From positions 124,001 through 188,000 of the forward strand of contig NBBL01000006.1 in the NCBI GenBank assembly GCA_002892395.1: 64,000 nt of DNA, read 5' to 3'. The translations under genes and the position numbers were made by a program. The stretch is from Lachnospiraceae bacterium. GTDB taxonomy: Bacteria > Bacillota > Clostridia > Lachnospirales > Lachnospiraceae. The notes beneath the pieces were generated by a model, which saw nothing but the letters and a program-made list of their open reading frames with translations, ran no database searches and was not told where the DNA came from. How positions within the stretch are numbered: the stretch's first letter is position 1; every line of letters begins with the position of its first letter. Shown here piece by piece: positions 31,876-40,167 of this stretch.

Positions 31876-32553
31876 TCACGCCGACTCCCCCGAGAGCTTT
31901 CTGGATATGGTCAGCTCCTGATTGTCAATATGCTCACGCATCGCCCGTTTCCCCAGCTCCACATCTCTCGTCTTGACCGCATTCAGAATGCTCTCATGCT
32001 CGTCCATAATAATCTGCCGCTTCCCGGTGTCCTTAATATATTCCAGCCGATAGCGGTACATCTGATCCCGGAGATTATTCAAAAGCTGAATCAGCTTTTC
32101 ATTGTCTGTTCCTGCATAAATCGCATCGTGAAAGCGCTCATCCGCCTGTGCGATCCGGATCATGTCGTTGCTGTTCAGCGCCTCCCGAAAACCGATTCTC
32201 GCTTCCTCAAGACGTGTGATGCCCGATTCATCCATCCGCTTCACCGCAAGCTCAATCGCCAGCTCCTCCAGGGAGCGCCGCACCTCCAGCACATCCCGCA
32301 GATTCTTTTCCGTGATTCCCGCGACCTCTGCTCCCTTTCTTGGGATCATGATCACAAGTCCCTCCAGCTCCAGCTTGCGGATCGCCTCCCGAATCGGCGT
32401 CCGGCTGACCCCAAGCCTTTTTGCCAGCCGAATTTCCATCAGGCGCTCCCCCGGCTCCAGCTCTCCCTTGAGAATGGCCTGCCGAAGCGTGTGAAATACC
32501 ACATCCCGAAGCGGCATATACTCATTTACCGTAATGTTCAGCGCATTCGTCAT
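31876..32553 (-). CDS. GntR-family regulator (FCD subfamily)
   Basis: A 225-residue regulator. An N-terminal winged helix covers about residues 12-78 (LAKRLGVSRTPIREAIRKLELEGL). A seven-helix FCD domain has LEVRRSLEELAIELA, DERFHDAIYAGTDN and DEHESILNAVKTRD, in which the Asp/His ligand positions of FCD domains can be recognised. It lies 18 bases after ispE and 55 bases before ddl in the same direction. The operon promoter has TTGTATACAA and TTGTACAA palindromes that match the general form of FCD operators, so autoregulation is plausible (inference). The ligand is unknown. Confidence 0.88.
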   Translation of the reverse strand: MTNALNITVNEYMPLRDVVFHTLRQAILKGELEPGERLMEIRLAKRLGVSRTPIREAIRKLELEGLVIMIPRKGAEVAGITEKNLRDVLEVRRSLEELAIELAVKRMDESGITRLEEARIGFREALNSNDMIRIAQADERFHDAIYAGTDNEKLIQLLNNLRDQMYRYRLEYIKDTGKRQIIMDEHESILNAVKTRDVELGKRAMREHIDNQELTISRKLSGESA

Positions 32554-32571
32554 ATCATCCTCCCTTTTCTC

Positions 32572-33486
32572 TTATGTAATGCCCATGGTTTCGCTCTCCA
32601 GAAGGCGGGAAACCGGCCTCGTCAAAAAAATTTCAGAAAGGCCAAGTCTTTGCCTGTCCTGTTCCAGGGAATCTATGCAGCAAAGAGCTTGTTCCTCCTC
32701 TGCAAACACGCCGAACACCGCCGACCCGCTCCCGCTCATGGAGGATGCGATCGCGCCCCGCAGCAGAAACGCCTGTTTGCAGGCTTCTATTTGCGGATAT
32801 GCCTCCCGGGCGGGGCGCTCAAGAACATTTCCCAGTATCCCCCTGAGACGCTCCAGATTCCCTTCGCAAATGACGTTTACAATCCGGTCCATATCCGGGT
32901 GTGCATCCTCCGGAATCCGATCTGCATGGAGATTCCCGTAGATGAAGGCTGTGGACAAATCGAAAACCGGCTTTGCGATCACAATCCGGCACGGAGCCAG
33001 CTCCGGCAGGATCGTAAGCTGTTCTCCGATTCCCTCCGCAAGGCAGGTTCCTCCGCAAATACAAAACGGGATATCTGCGCCCAGGGGGCGCGCCATGTTC
33101 TGCAGCTCGCCGCCGGAAAACGGCCGGTCAAACAGCGTGTTCAATGCGCGAAATACCGCCGCCGCATCGGCACTGCCGCCTGCAAGCCCTGCTGCTGCCG
33201 GAATGTGTTTCCGAATCCGGATTTGAAGACCGATGTTCAGCTCCGCACAGGAGAGAAAGGTTTCCGCCGCCTGATAAGCCAGATTCCTTCTGTCCGCGGG
33301 AAGCTCCGGGCGATTGCAGAAAATCCGGATTCCCGGCTCTCCGCCCACCTCAATGGTAAGCTCATCCGCCAGACTGACTGTCTGCATTCCTGTCTTCAGC
33401 TGATGGTAGCCGTCCTCTCTTTTCCGAAGCACATCCAGACCGAGATTGATTTTCGCGTATGCCTTCTCATCCATAATACGCTTCAT
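32572..33486 (-). CDS. ispE: 4-diphosphocytidyl-2-C-methyl-D-erythritol kinase
   Basis: A GHMP kinase of about 304 residues in the MEP isoprenoid pathway. KAYAKINLGLDVLRKREDGYH is the N-terminal signature, PAAAGLAGGSADAAAV the GHMP ATP loop, and SMSGSGSAVFGVF the C-terminal motif. The start is not certain: ATG codons occur at 33486 and 33474, and a TTG at 33498; none has a textbook ribosome binding site, only GGGGG upstream. It is the first gene of the leftward operon and has the promoter at 33530-33558. Confidence 0.95.
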   Translation of the reverse strand: MKRIMDEKAYAKINLGLDVLRKREDGYHQLKTGMQTVSLADELTIEVGGEPGIRIFCNRPELPADRRNLAYQAAETFLSCAELNIGLQIRIRKHIPAAAGLAGGSADAAAVFRALNTLFDRPFSGGELQNMARPLGADIPFCICGGTCLAEGIGEQLTILPELAPCRIVIAKPVFDLSTAFIYGNLHADRIPEDAHPDMDRIVNVICEGNLERLRGILGNVLERPAREAYPQIEACKQAFLLRGAIASSMSGSGSAVFGVFAEEEQALCCIDSLEQDRQRLGLSEIFLTRPVSRLLESETMGIT

Positions 33487-33490
33487 CAAA

Positions 33491-33518
33491 TTGTACAACC
33501 CCCGTTTTTTGTATACAA
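33491..33518. promoter_or_regulatory. Two palindromes near the ispE transcription start, candidate FCD-regulator operator
   Basis: TTGTATACAA (33509-33518) and TTGTACAA (33491-33498) are perfect palindromes just downstream of the ispE -10 box. FCD-type GntR regulators often recognise T-N-G-T...A-C-N-A symmetry. The second gene of this operon is such a regulator. Confidence 0.5.
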
Positions 33519-33529
33519 TGTTACAGGCG

Positions 33530-33558
33530 ATTATATCCCTTTTACCGGCAGATGTAAA
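33530..33558 (-). promoter_or_regulatory. Sigma-A promoter of the ispE operon
   Basis: TTTACA, a 17-base spacer and TATAAT on the minus strand, with the -10 about 45 bases from the start codon. Confidence 0.83.
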
Positions 33559-33582
33559 GTCCTGCCGCCCGGAATTCCGCTG

Positions 33583-34212
33583 TCACTGCTGTACCTTAAG
33601 GCGCAGATCCACAGGAATAGCCGGGGCAATGTGGGAAAGCGCTTCGGCAAGTGCCAGAGACGCCGTGTTTCCCCGCTCAATCCGAAGGGCAATCTGCCCA
33701 AAGAAAAGCTCCCGTTTCGCGTAACAAAATACGGCTCTGCCCGCTTCCAAAGCGTAGCCGCGCCGCCTGTACTTCTGACTGATATAGTATCCCAGCTCCG
33801 GAGGATTGCCGGGCGAAAAGCCGATCAGACCGATCGGCTCCCGGCTTTCCCGCAAAAAAACGCCCCACAAGCCGTATTCAAAAAAGCGATATTGGGTTCG
33901 GATATAAGCCTCCAGACAGGTCTGATCCCGGAGCAGCTCCGTGTTCATACCCGCCTTTTGCAACTCCGCTTCTTCCGTGAGGAGTCCGGCGAGACGCTTC
34001 TGATCCTCCGCCCACAGCTCCCGCAGGATCAGCCGCTCCGTTTCTGCAATGAGGAGAGGAAGCCCCAGCTTTCTCCTCGCCGCAGCAAAAATCCGATCCG
34101 CTGTAATGGCGGACGCATCGGTCACAGCAAGATCCCCCTGCCACGGCTCATCGGAAACCGTTACGGGGCAGCCGGTTTCCTCCCCCACTCTCACATAGTA
34201 GCAGCGCTTCAT
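33583..34212 (-). CDS. GNAT-family N-acetyltransferase
   Basis: A 209-residue protein. The C-terminal two thirds is a RimJ/RimL-like GNAT domain, beginning IAETERLILRELWAEDQKRL. ELGYYISQKYRRRGYALEAG carries the acetyl-CoA loop (RRRGYA) and IERGNTASLALAEAL follows. The N-terminal 55 residues are unlike the standard domain and unassigned. It overlaps the cyclophilin gene by four bases (ATGA). The acetylated target is unknown. Confidence 0.83.
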   Translation of the reverse strand: MKRCYYVRVGEETGCPVTVSDEPWQGDLAVTDASAITADRIFAAARRKLGLPLLIAETERLILRELWAEDQKRLAGLLTEEAELQKAGMNTELLRDQTCLEAYIRTQYRFFEYGLWGVFLRESREPIGLIGFSPGNPPELGYYISQKYRRRGYALEAGRAVFCYAKRELFFGQIALRIERGNTASLALAEALSHIAPAIPVDLRLKVQQ

Positions 34213-34733
34213 GCTTCCGCTGTTTCCGGCTCCCCATAGTGTTCCCCAAAGGTTTCAACCGTCATGGTGCGGATTTTCTGCTCCGCCAGGGGACGATCGC
34301 TGCGATCGGTTCTGACCGCCGCAATGCGATCCAGCACCTCCTCCCCCTCCAAAAGCTTTCCGAAGGCTGCATAGGCGCCGTCAAGATAGGGGGCATTTTC
34401 ATGCATGATGAAGAACTGACTTCCGGCAGAATCCGGATCCATGGCCCGCGCCATGGAAAGGACGCCCCGGACGTGCTTTAAGTCGTTCTGAAACCCGTTC
34501 TGCGAAAATTCTCCCCGGATGCTGTATCCGGGACCGCCCATTCCCGTCCCTTCCGGGTCTCCCCCCTGAATCATAAAGCCGGGAATGACACGGTGAAAAA
34601 TCAGACCGTTATAAAAGCCCTTCCCCGCAAGACTCAGAAAATTATTCACCGTATTCGGCGCAATCTCCGGATACAGCTCCGCCTTCATCAATCCACCGTC
34701 TTCCATTTCGATGGTAATCACAGGATTCTTCAT
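34209..34733 (-). CDS. Cyclophilin-type peptidyl-prolyl isomerase
   Basis: A 174-residue enzyme. FHRVIPGFMIQGGDPEGTG holds the active-site Arg and Phe, and MARAMDPDSAGSQFFIMHEN the second half of the pocket. It catalyses cis-trans isomerisation of X-Pro bonds. There is no signal peptide, so it is cytoplasmic. It is coupled to maf upstream (4-base overlap) and to the GNAT gene downstream. Confidence 0.95.
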   Translation of the reverse strand: MKNPVITIEMEDGGLMKAELYPEIAPNTVNNFLSLAGKGFYNGLIFHRVIPGFMIQGGDPEGTGMGGPGYSIRGEFSQNGFQNDLKHVRGVLSMARAMDPDSAGSQFFIMHENAPYLDGAYAAFGKLLEGEEVLDRIAAVRTDRSDRPLAEQKIRTMTVETFGEHYGEPETAEA

Positions 34734-35323
34734 AAACCATTCTCCTTTTCCTCCAGGAGATGCTTCAGCTCCCAGACTGTTCTGCCAAGCGGAAGTCCCA
34801 CCACATTGGTGTAATCCCCGCGAAGCCCCTGAATATAAGCTCCAAAGGCGCCCTGAATTCCATAGGCCCCTGCCTTGTCAAACGGCTCCCCCGTCTCCAC
34901 ATAGGCTTGAATTTCCTCCTCCGTCAGCGGATAGACGGAAACCTCGGTCTTTTCATAAAAACTGACCTGCCGTTCGCCGCAGAGAATGATGGTCACGCCG
35001 GTATAGACCGCATGGGTTTTTCCGGACAGACTCCGAAGCATTCGACACGCATCCTCTTTGTCCTTCGGTTTTCCGAGAATGTTTCCGTCGGCTGCAACTA
35101 CGGTATCCGCTCCAATCACAACGGTTCCCGGCTTCTGCAGAGCCGCCACCGTCTCTGCCTTACGGCAGGACAGCGCCTTTACCAATGCCGCTGCCGTTTT
35201 TTTCTTAAGGCACTCCTCTGCCCGGCTGGGCATCACCCGGACCCGGATGCCCGCCTGATGCAGCAGTTCCTTTCTCCGGGGAGACGCGGAGGCCAGGACA
35301 ATGCTTCTTCCAAACTTCTTCAT
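34730..35323 (-). CDS. maf: Maf-family nucleotide pyrophosphatase
   Basis: A 197-residue enzyme that hydrolyses non-canonical or modified nucleoside triphosphates and affects septation when overexpressed. LASASPRRKELLHQAGI is the N-terminal motif, GADTVVAADGNILGKPKD the catalytic core, and GEPFDKAGAYGIQG the C-terminal signature. It overlaps the MBL gene upstream and the cyclophilin gene downstream by ATGA junctions. Confidence 0.95.
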   Translation of the reverse strand: MKKFGRSIVLASASPRRKELLHQAGIRVRVMPSRAEECLKKKTAAALVKALSCRKAETVAALQKPGTVVIGADTVVAADGNILGKPKDKEDACRMLRSLSGKTHAVYTGVTIILCGERQVSFYEKTEVSVYPLTEEEIQAYVETGEPFDKAGAYGIQGAFGAYIQGLRGDYTNVVGLPLGRTVWELKHLLEEKENGL

Positions 35324-36489
35324 CGGAGCACCTGATCTCCGTCCTTCGCCACCACGTGTGTCTTAACATTCAGCTGACGCATCCAGCTTCGCACCTCCAG
35401 CGTCTTCCAGTTGCCGCTGTTGACGCCCCCGCCGTTGTCATTGTCCCAGAGCCAGCGTGGGCAGCACCAGAGTGCGATGCCGGGCCTTACCAGCTCGTAC
35501 ACGTTCCGATCCACGCCGCTTTGACCGTGGTGCGCCATCTGAACAATGTCCGCCTTCAGCGCTCCCGGGTCGTCCCGGTATTCCTCCACCAGCCGATTCC
35601 CCCCCTGTACCCCCAAGTCTCCCAGGAACAGGATTCGCTTTCCGTTCATCTCCACTCTGTAAACCACCGACGCATTGTTGATGGCATTGATGGGAAAACG
35701 ATAGGGTGTATTCAGGACATGCACCGTCACGTCATCGATCTGAATGGTATCGCCGCGCCCGATCTGATCGTGATTGGATGCGGGATCCCGCTTTGCCAGG
35801 GCATTCAGGCAGCGCTCCACCATATCTGCACGGTACGCTTCGTTTCTGCGGCACCAGTCGAGCGGAGGAAAATTGTAGTAAATGTTTTCGATAGTGAGCG
35901 CCGGGTCTCCCTCCTCAATCAGCTTTGTCATGGCACCCACGTGATCAGAATGCGGGTGTGTGATGAACCACGCGCTGACGCGGCCGCCCTTTTCCATCAG
36001 AAGCTGTTTCAGATGGGGCGCATCCCCCTCCGTTCCGCCGTCTACAACAATGATCTTTCCGCTCTTGGTTGTCAGGATAAAGCTTTCCATCTGACCGACA
36101 GTCTGCGGCGCAATCAGCATCAGCTCTCCGCCGTCAAACAGCGTTGTTGTGACCACCTTCCTATCCTTCGGGGGCGTCACTGCCCCCTGTCCGGTAACCA
36201 CGCCGATTCCCCCGGCTGCCTCGGTTCCGCTCTGAATTTTTACGGTGTTGCCTCCGCCTGTTCCGGCGCCGGCCACAATGACTCCGCTTCCGGATACGGC
36301 GCTGCCCTCGCCCTCACCGTGCTCCGGAACGCGTTCTGCCTGAACCACCTCCGTCTGCCAGGTCCGGGAACGGGCCGCGTCCCTCTTGACCACCTTCGCC
36401 TGCGCCGAGTCCGGAGAAAAAGCCACCGCTCCGACGCCCAGCATCAGCGCAAAAATATACGCTGCTATTTGTCGATTCTCTGCTCTCAT
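35320..36489 (-). CDS. Secreted MBL-fold metallohydrolase (ComEC-like domain)
   Basis: A 389-residue protein. An N-terminal hydrophobic signal covers residues 8-30 (YIFALMLGVGAVAFS), followed by a low-complexity Gly/Val/Thr linker to about residue 110. A metallo-beta-lactamase domain follows with WFITHPHSDHVGAM (HxHxDH metal site), LFLGDLGVQGG and VQMAHHGQSG. This arrangement is common in ComEC/Rec2 C-terminal domains and stand-alone secreted hydrolases. The substrate is unknown. The ribosome binding site, AAAGGA 11 bases before the ATG, is the last copy of the tandem repeat at 36499-36578. Confidence 0.87.
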   Translation of the reverse strand: MRAENRQIAAYIFALMLGVGAVAFSPDSAQAKVVKRDAARSRTWQTEVVQAERVPEHGEGEGSAVSGSGVIVAGAGTGGGNTVKIQSGTEAAGGIGVVTGQGAVTPPKDRKVVTTTLFDGGELMLIAPQTVGQMESFILTTKSGKIIVVDGGTEGDAPHLKQLLMEKGGRVSAWFITHPHSDHVGAMTKLIEEGDPALTIENIYYNFPPLDWCRRNEAYRADMVERCLNALAKRDPASNHDQIGRGDTIQIDDVTVHVLNTPYRFPINAINNASVVYRVEMNGKRILFLGDLGVQGGNRLVEEYRDDPGALKADIVQMAHHGQSGVDRNVYELVRPGIALWCCPRWLWDNDNGGGVNSGNWKTLEVRSWMRQLNVKTHVVAKDGDQVLR

Positions 36490-36498
36490 ATCATGCTC

Positions 36499-36578
36499 TG
36501 TCCTTTACTGTCCTTTACTGTCCTTTACTGTCCTTTACTGTCCTTTACTGTCTTTTACTGTCTTTTCCTGTTCTTTAC
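36499..36578. repeat. 10-bp tandem repeat carrying Shine-Dalgarno-like cores and a stop codon
   Basis: Eight copies of TCCTTTACTG (five exact, three diverged). On the coding minus strand the unit is CAGTAAAGGA. The outermost copy contains the TAA stop of the lipoprotein gene and the innermost provides the ribosome binding site of the MBL gene. The period of 10 is not a multiple of three, but the array lies outside both reading frames. Confidence 0.93.
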
Positions 36579-37255
36579 TTGTTTTCGCCGTTTCCCGAGG
36601 TCTCTTCCTTTGTTTCTGCCTGAGCCTTTGCACTGCTCTTCTCATCGCCCTTGTATTTTCCCCCCGGAATCATGGCCGGTCCGTCACTCAGCATGACCTC
36701 GTTCATTCCGTCGTACTGGGAGAATGGGACAATTTTTTCGTGGGAGCCTGCCGGAATGGTCATGCTCACCAGATAGTTCTCCGGCTTCAGGATATCCTCC
36801 TCCCGAAACACCTGCACATTCACAGCATAGGTCTGATACAGTCCCCCGTAGGAATCCTTGCCGGAAAGTGCAATGGAAAAATCCTGCTCATAACAGGCGT
36901 CATTGAATGCCCTGACAAAGGCATCGGCATACTCAACCCCGTCCGCCTCCGTCGCTTCCTTATGCAATGGCCAGATCAGGTTGACTACTTTTTTCTCCTC
37001 ATCCACATAGGTGTCAATGTAGCTCCCCAGCTCATAGTCCTCCAGCGCTTCCTCACAGGACGCCTGAGCCTCATCAAAGTCAAGCGTAATGTTCTTTTGG
37101 GTCTTCTGATCCGGTTCCTCTTCGTTTGCCACCGATTCCGCGACGGACGACGCCATCGCCCCGCGGGTCATTCCGCAGCCTGTAACCAGCAAAACCATAG
37201 AAGCCGCAAGGACTGCCGCCGCGATTTCTTTTGCTCTGTCATTTGTTCTTTTCAT
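36575..37255 (-). CDS. Putative lipoprotein of unknown function
   Basis: A 226-residue exported protein. A lipoprotein signal with lipobox LVTGC sits near residue 26, followed by an acidic/low-complexity stretch. The middle (ITLDFDEAQASCEEALEDYE, VVNLIWPLHKEATEADGVEY) resembles no family I can name. The tail is charged (AQAETKEETSGNGENK). The ATG at 37255 with AGAGGTGA upstream is preferred to the in-frame start at 37279. It is first in the run leading to the MBL, maf, cyclophilin and GNAT genes. Confidence 0.75.
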   Translation of the reverse strand: MKRTNDRAKEIAAAVLAASMVLLVTGCGMTRGAMASSVAESVANEEEPDQKTQKNITLDFDEAQASCEEALEDYELGSYIDTYVDEEKKVVNLIWPLHKEATEADGVEYADAFVRAFNDACYEQDFSIALSGKDSYGGLYQTYAVNVQVFREEDILKPENYLVSMTIPAGSHEKIVPFSQYDGMNEVMLSDGPAMIPGGKYKGDEKSSAKAQAETKEETSGNGENK

Positions 37256-37315
37256 TTTTTCACCTCTGATCCATCCCACCGAACTGCTTTATTATGCCGC
37301 TCCCGGCACATTCGG

Positions 37316-37321
37316 ATTATA
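37316..37321 (-). promoter_or_regulatory. -10 element of the lipoprotein operon
   Basis: A consensus TATAAT about 60 bases before the start. The -35 region is A-rich (TTAAAA) and only roughly matches. Confidence 0.55.
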
Positions 37322-37384
37322 TAGGAAGCCTCCTTTTTTTAACAGCTTTTTTTCAAAAGGTAATAAAAACTTTAAAAACTTCTC

Positions 37385-37413
37385 TTGCGAAGCGTAAGAA
37401 AGCGTGGTAGATT
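37385..37413 (+). promoter_or_regulatory. Candidate promoter of the BCCT transporter gene
   Basis: TTGCGA, a 17-base spacer and TAGATT, giving a leader of about 20 bases before the ATG at 37442. Confidence 0.45.
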
Positions 37414-37441
37414 GTTCAATATACGGAGGAATTTAAAAAAA

Positions 37442-38980
37442 ATGAACAAAACACTGCGGAGCCGCATCGACTGGATGATTACGATTCTTCCCTTTTTCAC
37501 AATTCTGGCATTTTGCCTCGTCTGTTTCATAAGTCCCGCAGACTCTGCCCACGTGCTGAACTCAGTCCGGCGCTTTCTCTCAGAGGAGTTCAGCTGGTAC
37601 TACCTCCTCGCAGGATTTGCCATCCTCCTGCTCACCCTTTACATCGCCTGTTCCCGCTACGGAACAATACGGCTCGGCGAGGGCGCACCTGCCTTTTCCA
37701 CCCTGCAGTGGGGCGCCATGATTTTCACCTCCGGGCTTGCCGCAGACATTATGTTCTACTCTCTCTGCGAGTGGATCATTTATGCGAACGAACCTTATGT
37801 TCAGTCCCTCGGTGATCTCCAGCGCTGGGCCAGCACCTATCCTCTGTTTCACTGGGGACCGATTCCCTGGTCCATGTATCTGTCTGTGGCTGCGGCCTTC
37901 GGGTTCATGCTGCATGTCAGAAGACGAAAAAAGCAGAAATATTCCGAGGCCTGCCGCCCCCTTCTCGGTCGTCACACAGACGGAATCGCCGGACATCTGA
38001 TCGACCTGCTGGCGGTGTTTGCGCTGATTGCAGGAACCGCCACCACCTTCTCCATCTCCGCCCCCCTCCTCTCCGGCATCCTGGCGGATCTCCTGGGACT
38101 TCCGGTCTCCACAGGTCTCACCATCCTGATCCTTCTCTTTGTCTGCCTCTCCTACACAATTGCTGTGTACTTCGGCAATGCAGGCGTATCCAAGCTTGCC
38201 TCTCTCTGTATTCAGCTGTTTTTCCTGTTTCTCTTCTATGTCCTTACCTTCGGCGGGATGGGACGCTATATTTTGGATCTGGGGCTCTCGGCGATCGGAA
38301 CGGTTGCACAAAACTTCATCCTGCTGGGAAGCAATACGGATCCGCTGAGAACCAGCGGCTTCCCGCAAAACTGGACGGTTTTCTACTGGGCCTATTGGAT
38401 GGTCTGGTGTGTGGCGACCCCTTTTTTCATCGGTTCCATCAGCCGCGGAAGAACCATACGGCAGATGATATTCGGGGGATTCGGCTTTGGCGTGAGCGGA
38501 ACCTGGCTCTCGTTCATCGTCCTCGGAAACTACGGCATGGGACTTCAAATGCACCACATCCAGGATTTTGCCGCCCGATTCCACGGGGGAGAGGATCTTT
38601 ATTCCATCATCCTGTCTCTGCTGAATACCCTTCCGTTTCCCCGCCTTGTGATGGTGCTTCTGGCTCTCACCATGATCGGATTTTATGCCACCTCCTTCGA
38701 TTCCATCGCCCTGGTTGCCAGCGCCTACTCCTACAAGGAACTCCATGATCGGGAGGAACCGGCTCGTGCGGTCAAGGTGTTCTGGTCGATCCTTTTGATC
38801 CTGCTTCCCATCGCTCTCCTGTTCTCCGAGAGCTCCATGGCAAATTTACAGACTGTCTCCATCATCGCCGCGTTCCCCATCGGCATCATCATGCTTTTGA
38901 TCATCGCCGCATTCTTTCGGGATGCGTCTGCCTATCTCAAGGAGTGCGGGTCCTCGAAGCAAGGAGAATCCCATGAATAA
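37442..38980 (+). CDS. BCCT-family transporter (choline/carnitine/betaine type)
   Basis: A 512-residue, 12-helix Na+ or H+ coupled transporter. WTVFYWAYWMVWCVATPFFIG followed by SISRGRTIRQMI near residues 315-345 is the BCCT signature, with the conserved Trp residues of the substrate box in the WAYW segment. The substrate is probably choline, glycine betaine or carnitine; it cannot be fixed from sequence. GGAGGA lies 11 bases before the ATG at 37442. The gene overlaps the downstream XRE gene by 8 bases. If it takes up choline it could supply the LicC-LicA enzyme (inference). Confidence 0.9.
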   Translation: MNKTLRSRIDWMITILPFFTILAFCLVCFISPADSAHVLNSVRRFLSEEFSWYYLLAGFAILLLTLYIACSRYGTIRLGEGAPAFSTLQWGAMIFTSGLAADIMFYSLCEWIIYANEPYVQSLGDLQRWASTYPLFHWGPIPWSMYLSVAAAFGFMLHVRRRKKQKYSEACRPLLGRHTDGIAGHLIDLLAVFALIAGTATTFSISAPLLSGILADLLGLPVSTGLTILILLFVCLSYTIAVYFGNAGVSKLASLCIQLFFLFLFYVLTFGGMGRYILDLGLSAIGTVAQNFILLGSNTDPLRTSGFPQNWTVFYWAYWMVWCVATPFFIGSISRGRTIRQMIFGGFGFGVSGTWLSFIVLGNYGMGLQMHHIQDFAARFHGGEDLYSIILSLLNTLPFPRLVMVLLALTMIGFYATSFDSIALVASAYSYKELHDREEPARAVKVFWSILLILLPIALLFSESSMANLQTVSIIAAFPIGIIMLLIIAAFFRDASAYLKECGSSKQGESHE

Positions 38981-39209
38981 TCCACCTTCTCAGCTTCCGT
39001 TTTCCCTTCGCGTTCAAGAGCTCTGCGACCGGGAAAATCTGTCTCTTTATGAGCTGGCAAAGCGTGCCGGTCTTCCGAAATCCACGCTGCTCTCCGCCGT
39101 CCACAGGCAAAAAGGAAACCCCTCACTGTCCACGATTCAAAGGATCTGTGAGGGGTTTGATATCACGCTTCGGGAATTTTTTTCTTCGGAGCTGTTCGAT
39201 CGGTACTGA
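38973..39209 (+). CDS. Small XRE-family helix-turn-helix regulator
   Basis: A 78-residue protein that is almost entirely one HTH domain: LSLYELAKRAGLPKSTLLSAV with NPSLSTIQRICEGFDITLREFF. The ATG at 38973 has AAGGAG 6 bases upstream and lies inside the end of the transporter gene, so the two are coupled; it may control that transporter. Its 3' end overlaps the convergent GT2 gene by 47 bases. Confidence 0.88.
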   Translation: MNNPPSQLPFSLRVQELCDRENLSLYELAKRAGLPKSTLLSAVHRQKGNPSLSTIQRICEGFDITLREFFSSELFDRY

Positions 39210-40167
39210 CAGTGCCAACGTTCACCGCCGACTCAATAAGGTAAATCGGTCTTCCCTTAACCTCCTGAAACAGCACGCCGATATACTGACCGATGATGCC
39301 CACCAGAAGAAATAACACGGCAAACATAAAGCAAATGACCACAATCAAGGTGGTGTATCCGTCCGGCGCCCCGTTCTTCACCTTCATGACCAAAGAATAG
39401 AAGAGAATGAGCACGCCCAGCAGTGCGGAGCAGGCACCTGCGTAAATGCCGAGACGCAGCGGCAGATCCGAAAAGCTCATGATCGTATTCATGGAAAACC
39501 GAAGGAGCCTGCGGATCGAGTATTTGCTGTGTCCGGCTGCGCGCCTTCCCGCCTCGTAGTAAAGGGTCTCGGAGGGAAAGCCGAGACTTTGCACGTAGCC
39601 TCTCAAAAAGCGCACCCGCTCGCGATAATCCCGGCGAAGGATTTCCGCCGTCCGCGCCGACAGCCCGAAAAAATCCGACTCATTTTTCCGGAGCCGGGTA
39701 CCGCTCAGTGTGTTCATCACCGCATAGAAACCGGCGGAGGTCAGATTTTTTAAAAAACCTGCGGAGCGGTTTGCCGTCCGCACCATATGGATCACGTCCG
39801 TCCCCGCTTCAAACAGTACAAGCATCTTCGGAATGTACCGGGGAGGATGCTGGAGATCCGCGTCCATACAGATCACCGCATCTCCCTCGGCACAGTCAAT
39901 TCCGGCAATCATGGCGGCCTCATGTCCGAAATTTCTGGAAAAATGCAGCACCTTCACCCTCGGATTTTCAGCGGCCATGCGGTTCAACAGCACAGCGCTC
40001 CCGTCCCCGCTCCCATCGTTTACATAAATCAGCTCATAATCCCATCCGCAGTCATTCAGAATTGCCTCCGTCTCGTCCCGAAACAGGGGAAGCGACTCCT
40101 CCTCGTTGAATACGGAAACCACCAGCGAAAGCCTGCTCCGCCGATTTGAACCGTCCGTCTTATCCAT
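39163..40167 (-). CDS. Polyprenyl-phosphate sugar transferase (GT2, DPM1/GtrB-like)
   Basis: A 334-residue protein. An N-terminal GT-A domain has LVVSVFNEEESLPLF, YVNDGSGDGS and CMDADLQHPP (the DxD-like metal site). Near the C-terminus two transmembrane helices (LGIYAGACSALLGVLILFYS and VVICFMFAVLFLLVGIIGQY) anchor it. Such enzymes make undecaprenyl-phosphate-linked glucose or similar donors used by GT-C transferases, several of which are encoded upstream in this operon. The ATG at 40167 overlaps the licD stop. The C-terminal coding end overlaps the convergent XRE gene. Confidence 0.9.
   Translation of the reverse strand: MDKTDGSNRRSRLSLVVSVFNEEESLPLFRDETEAILNDCGWDYELIYVNDGSGDGSAVLLNRMAAENPRVKVLHFSRNFGHEAAMIAGIDCAEGDAVICMDADLQHPPRYIPKMLVLFEAGTDVIHMVRTANRSAGFLKNLTSAGFYAVMNTLSGTRLRKNESDFFGLSARTAEILRRDYRERVRFLRGYVQSLGFPSETLYYEAGRRAAGHSKYSIRRLLRFSMNTIMSFSDLPLRLGIYAGACSALLGVLILFYSLVMKVKNGAPDGYTTLIVVICFMFAVLFLLVGIIGQYIGVLFQEVKGRPIYLIESAVNVGTVSTDRTAPKKKIPEA

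Noticed and set aside
36499-36578. CRISPR array
   Set aside because: The 10-base units have no spacers between them and no cas genes lie near.
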